Under the pieces are notes generated by a model. That model was not told the DNA's origin, did no database searches, and worked only from the letters and a program-made list of their open reading frames with translations. From DASUTW01 sp035513995 (GTDB taxonomy: Bacteria; Actinomycetota; UBA4738; CALAEC01), in assembly GCA_035513995.1 (NCBI GenBank), contig DATKBL010000080.1:1-15471 (forward strand): 15,471 nucleotides of DNA, in the 5' to 3' direction. This document shows, piece after piece, positions 12,692 to 15,471 of this stretch. How positions within the stretch are numbered: position 1 is the stretch's first letter; every line of letters starts with the position of its first letter. The position numbers and the translations under genes are program-made.

Positions 12692-13969
12692 CTACGCGGG
12701 CCCAGGCCCCTCGATCGGGAGCCGGACCTCGAAGCAGGCGCCGCCTCCTTCGAGGTCACGGTAGGAGGCGGAACCCCCGTGCGCCTCGGAGAGAGCCTTC
12801 ACGATGGCCAGGCCGAACCCGACCGACCCCGTGTCGCGCTCCGAACGGAACGGGTCGAAGAGCGTGAGCTGCTGTTCCTGAGGGATGCCGTCGCCCCGGT
12901 CGCGCATCTCGATCACGATCTGGGCGTCCCGGGCCGCCACCTCGAGCTCGAACGGCGGACGACCGTATCGGAGGGCGTTCGCCGCCAGGTTGACGACGAT
13001 CTGCTCGACGCGGCCGGCGTCGGCGCGCACCTCCACCTCGTCGCCGACCTCGACCTCCACCTGCTCGCCCTCCTGCAGGTACCCGAGCGCCTGGCGGACC
13101 AGCGGAGCGAGCCGGACCTCCTGGAAGGTGAGCTCCAGGCGCCCGCGCTCCAGCCGGGCGAGGTCCAGGAGGTCGACCGCCAGACGCTCCAGCCGGGCGG
13201 CTTGATCATCGGCGCTCCCGAGCAGCTCCAGACGGGTCTTCCTCGGCAGTCGCCCCGCCCGGGGCGAGAGCAGGACGCGGAGGGTGCCGCGGATCGCGGC
13301 GATCGGGTTCCGCACGTCGTGCGCGAGGGTCGAGACGAGCCCTGAGCGCAGCCGGTCGATCCTGCGGAGGCGGGCGAGGGCGTCCTCGACCAGCGCGCGC
13401 TGGCGGGTGAGGTTGCGAGCCATCAGCCCCCCCACGAGGGCGATGAGCAGGCCGATCCCCATCCGGAACGAGATGCTGTTCCACTGCAGATCGACGTCGG
13501 GGTAGACGCCGTCGGCCCAGAACTCGCGGCCGATGTAGAGCGCGGTGACGACGACCCACGTTCCGAGCGCCCCGGGGAGCTGGAACTTGATCGCGCCCTC
13601 GAGCGGGAGGACGTACAGGACGGCCCACAGCGCCGACCCGGGATCGAAGGCCCAGAGCCAGACGATCGCCTCCGCGACCACGACGTCGAGCGCGAGGCCG
13701 GCGAGGGAGAGCCGGCGGACGCCGACGCCCGCGGCGCGGCGCGACCCGACCCAGACCGCCGCGTTCCCGACGACCAGGAGCCCGACCGCCGCCAGCCCGA
13801 GGGCGAACACGGGGACCTGCTTCGGGTACGGCGCGTCATCGTACGCGAGGATCTGGACCAGGGCGAAGAGCGCCGCGACCCAGCGCACGGCCACCATCGA
13901 TCGCTCGGAGCGGAGGAGATCCTCTCCGGTGTGGTCGAGGCTTTCGGGCGTGGCCCTCGTGCTCGTCAT
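12692..13969 (-). CDS. Membrane sensor histidine kinase (orphan)
   Basis: The 425-aa kinase has six predicted TM helices in its first 185 residues (about 27-43, 53-73, 88-107, 113-128, 134-148, 168-184) with short loops, so it lacks a large extracytoplasmic sensor and may sense through the membrane. The HisKA domain contains LVSTLAHDVRNPIAAIRG (211-228), with His217 the phosphoacceptor. The HATPase domain has NLAANALRYG (327-336, N box), DRGDGIP (357-363, G1), LFDPFRSERD (370-379, F box) and GSVGFGLAIVKAL (381-393, G2). All catalytic boxes are intact. The ATG at 13969 is preferred over a GTG at 14095 because GAGGAAGAGG stands before it and the longer form would overlap the divergent gene. No response regulator is in the window. 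The secreted lysyl oxidase-family gene follows on the same strand. Confidence 0.95.
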   Translation of the reverse strand: MTSTRATPESLDHTGEDLLRSERSMVAVRWVAALFALVQILAYDDAPYPKQVPVFALGLAAVGLLVVGNAAVWVGSRRAAGVGVRRLSLAGLALDVVVAEAIVWLWAFDPGSALWAVLYVLPLEGAIKFQLPGALGTWVVVTALYIGREFWADGVYPDVDLQWNSISFRMGIGLLIALVGGLMARNLTRQRALVEDALARLRRIDRLRSGLVSTLAHDVRNPIAAIRGTLRVLLSPRAGRLPRKTRLELLGSADDQAARLERLAVDLLDLARLERGRLELTFQEVRLAPLVRQALGYLQEGEQVEVEVGDEVEVRADAGRVEQIVVNLAANALRYGRPPFELEVAARDAQIVIEMRDRGDGIPQEQQLTLFDPFRSERDTGSVGFGLAIVKALSEAHGGSASYRDLEGGGACFEVRLPIEGPGPA

Positions 13970-14050
13970 GGGCGCCTCTTCCTCGGATAGCGCGGTCCGG
14001 CTGCAAGTGTCCCCGAACAGAGGGTGGCAGTCCACGCGGGTGCCATCCCC

Positions 14051-14056
14051 TAGCAT
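14051..14056 (+). promoter_or_regulatory. Candidate -10 of the beta-propeller gene, leaderless arrangement
   Basis: TAGCAT lies 8 bases before the ATG at 14065, with no properly spaced ribosome site between (GAGG abuts the ATG directly). An imperfect inverted repeat (GGGTGGCA at 14022-14029, TGCCATCCC at 14041-14049) sits immediately upstream and could be a regulator site. Confidence 0.35.
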
Positions 14057-14064
14057 GGCCGAGG

Positions 14065-15471
14065 ATGCAGGGGAGACACGCTCGGGAAGGGTCACTCGCC
14101 CAGCGCCTCGGGTTCACGGGGCTGATCGTCCTGCTCCTGTTGGGGACGGCGGCGGTGGCGTCGTGGCGGTTCGGGCTGTTCTCGCAGGCCGCCCCGGAGC
14201 CGCCCCCGGAGGTCGGGTTTCCCACGCAGACCCCGACGACCCCCGCGGGCGAGGCATCGCCGCAGCCGGCCCCGAGCCCTCGGTGGACCCCGGACCCCAT
14301 CAACACCGAGATCGAGGGGCTGACCACGTTCCGGGGGAACGCGAGCCGCACCTATCACGGGCGGGGGCCGGTCCCCGAGGACCCCGAGATCCTATGGCGC
14401 TACCCGAGCTCGGGCGGGCTCTGCGGCACGTCCTCGAACCTCGGAGAGACCAAGACCTGGTGCGGCACGGGGTGGACCGGACAGCCCAACGTGGTCGAGT
14501 GGAAGGGACGCACCGAGGTCCGCTTCGGCGCCTACGACTACGCCGTCCACGTCCTGAACGGGGAGAGCGGCCGCCCGATCAGGGAGCCGTTCAGGACCGG
14601 CGACCTGATCAAGGGGACCGTGACCAGCGACCCCGACGGCTACCCTCTCCTCTATACGGGGTCCCGCGACAACGAGCTGCGTATCCTGGCGCTCGACCGG
14701 GGCCGCCAGATGCAGGAGCTGTGGAGCATCCACTCCGACTCCGCCCCCGACCCGACCTGGAACGACGACTGGGACGCCTCCCCTCTGATCATCGACGACC
14801 ACATGCTCCAGGGTGGGGAGAACTCCTGGTTCTACGTCGTGAGGCTGAACCGAGGCTACGACGATCAGGGCAAGGTCACCGTGAACCCGCAAGTGAGGAT
14901 GCTGGTCCCCGGCTACGACGACGAGCTCCTGTCGGCGCTCGGGGATCAGCAGGTCTCGATCGAGAATTCGGTCGCGTTCCACGAGGGCGTGGTCTACTTC
15001 GCGAACTCGGGAGGGCTGGTCCAGGGGTGGGACGTCTCGGACATCCTGACCGGGGGCGAGCGGCACCGGCGCGTGTTCCGCTTCTGGGCCGGCGACGACA
15101 TCGACGCCTCGATCGTGATCGACCAAGAGGGCTACCTCTACGTCGCCGCCGAGCTGGAGCGGTTCAACGCCCGCTCCGAGGAGGTCGGGCAGCTCATGAA
15201 GCTGGACCCCCGCGAGCCCGACGACCCGCTGGTGTGGTCGCTGCCGGTTCCCGGCGAGGGGGGCGCGGGCGGCATCTGGGCCACCCCGGCCCTCCACGGC
15301 CAGCTCGTGATCGCTCCGACCAACACGGGGCGGATCCTCGGCGTCAACCGGAACACGGGACGCATCCGGTGGGAGTTCCGGCTCCCGCCCCCTACCTGGA
15401 CCTCGCCGGCGATCGTCGACGACGTCCTGATCCTCGGCGACTGCGCGGGGGTCCTGCACGCCTACGACGTC
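14065..15471 (+). CDS. Membrane-anchored PQQ-like beta-propeller protein (cut by window edge)
   Basis: The frame is open for 469 codons and runs off the right edge. An N-terminal helix (about 16-34) is followed by a Pro/Thr/Ala-rich linker (about 41-78), then a beta-propeller, so it is probably a type II membrane protein or lipid-free anchor with the propeller outside. Propeller blades are seen as repeated strand patterns such as FGAYDYAVHVLNGESGRPI, YTGSRDNELRILALDRG, YFANSGGLVQGWDVS, YVAAELERFNARS and GRILGVNRNTGRIRWEFRL, the last close to the PQQ-repeat consensus (x-L-x-A-x-d-x-x-T-G-x-x-x-W). CGTSSNLGETKTWCGTGWTG (about 119-138) has two Cys that could form a disulfide. It belongs to an uncharacterised family I associate with Actinobacteria. 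There is no sign of PQQ or haem c sites, so a structural or binding role is as likely as an enzyme. Confidence 0.85.
   Translation, partial: MQGRHAREGSLAQRLGFTGLIVLLLLGTAAVASWRFGLFSQAAPEPPPEVGFPTQTPTTPAGEASPQPAPSPRWTPDPINTEIEGLTTFRGNASRTYHGRGPVPEDPEILWRYPSSGGLCGTSSNLGETKTWCGTGWTGQPNVVEWKGRTEVRFGAYDYAVHVLNGESGRPIREPFRTGDLIKGTVTSDPDGYPLLYTGSRDNELRILALDRGRQMQELWSIHSDSAPDPTWNDDWDASPLIIDDHMLQGGENSWFYVVRLNRGYDDQGKVTVNPQVRMLVPGYDDELLSALGDQQVSIENSVAFHEGVVYFANSGGLVQGWDVSDILTGGERHRRVFRFWAGDDIDASIVIDQEGYLYVAAELERFNARSEEVGQLMKLDPREPDDPLVWSLPVPGEGGAGGIWATPALHGQLVIAPTNTGRILGVNRNTGRIRWEFRLPPPTWTSPAIVDDVLILGDCAGVLHAYDV

Noticed and set aside
14392..15459. 355-codon minus-strand open frame at the right edge
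   Set aside because: Antisense to the beta-propeller gene, which shows coherent blade repeats; the minus frame has no such pattern.
1..15471. Search for tRNA, rRNA, CRISPR, insertion sequences, attachment sites or phage genes
   Set aside because: No cloverleaf, regular repeat-spacer array, transposase or terminal inverted repeats were seen; coding is continuous with housekeeping and metabolic genes.

Overview
This is a gene-dense, very GC-rich (about 70% by eye) bacterial chromosome segment with no mobile elements, RNA genes or CRISPR. Base composition, strong GGAGG-type ribosome sites, frequent GTG starts, and the mix of a 178-aa two-TM protein, a stand-alone Rieske ferredoxin and an actinobacterial-style beta-propeller protein suggest an actinobacterium, probably from a little-studied lineage. 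That placement is inference; there is no rRNA or other firm marker.

Layout from left to right. 1-668 (minus) is the N-terminal part of aconitase A, cut by the window edge. It is divergent from 733-1299 (plus), a Mug/TDG-type uracil DNA glycosylase, which converges on a VOC-fold protein (1283-1717, minus). 1789-2325 (minus) is a two-TM protein of unknown function. It is divergent from a small ABM-like protein (2527-2826, plus) across a 201-bp region that holds a 15-bp palindrome. 2823-8531 (minus) is one transcription unit read right to left: hutH, hutU, hutG (histidine to urocanate to imidazolonepropionate, then formiminoglutamate to glutamate), followed by a membrane HD-GYP c-di-GMP phosphodiesterase. 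hutI is not in the window.

Divergent from hutH, 8620-11136 (plus) holds a Rieske ferredoxin, a GTGA-coupled FAD/NAD ferredoxin reductase, and quinolinate synthase nadA. nadA converges on 11133-12584 (minus), a secreted lysyl oxidase-family protein that keeps both the copper histidines and the Lys/Tyr pair of the LTQ cofactor. Next is an orphan six-TM histidine kinase (12692-13969, minus). It is divergent from a membrane-anchored PQQ-like beta-propeller protein (14065 onward, plus) that runs off the right edge.

The clear physiology is catabolism of histidine to glutamate, TCA-cycle aconitase, and the first committed NAD-ring step with a redox pair beside it. The right third is directed at the cell envelope (secreted copper amine oxidase, sensor kinase, anchored propeller). 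I see no defence system or other obviously new multi-gene machine. The more unusual items are the bacterial lysyl oxidase with an unassigned N-terminal region, the Rieske-reductase-nadA cluster without an oxygenase, the HD-GYP gene placed after hutG, two convergent gene pairs sharing a CTAG double stop, a TANNNT-N7-9-ATG pattern suggesting leaderless transcripts, and the palindrome at 2406-2420. No stretch over 300 bases lacks a gene.
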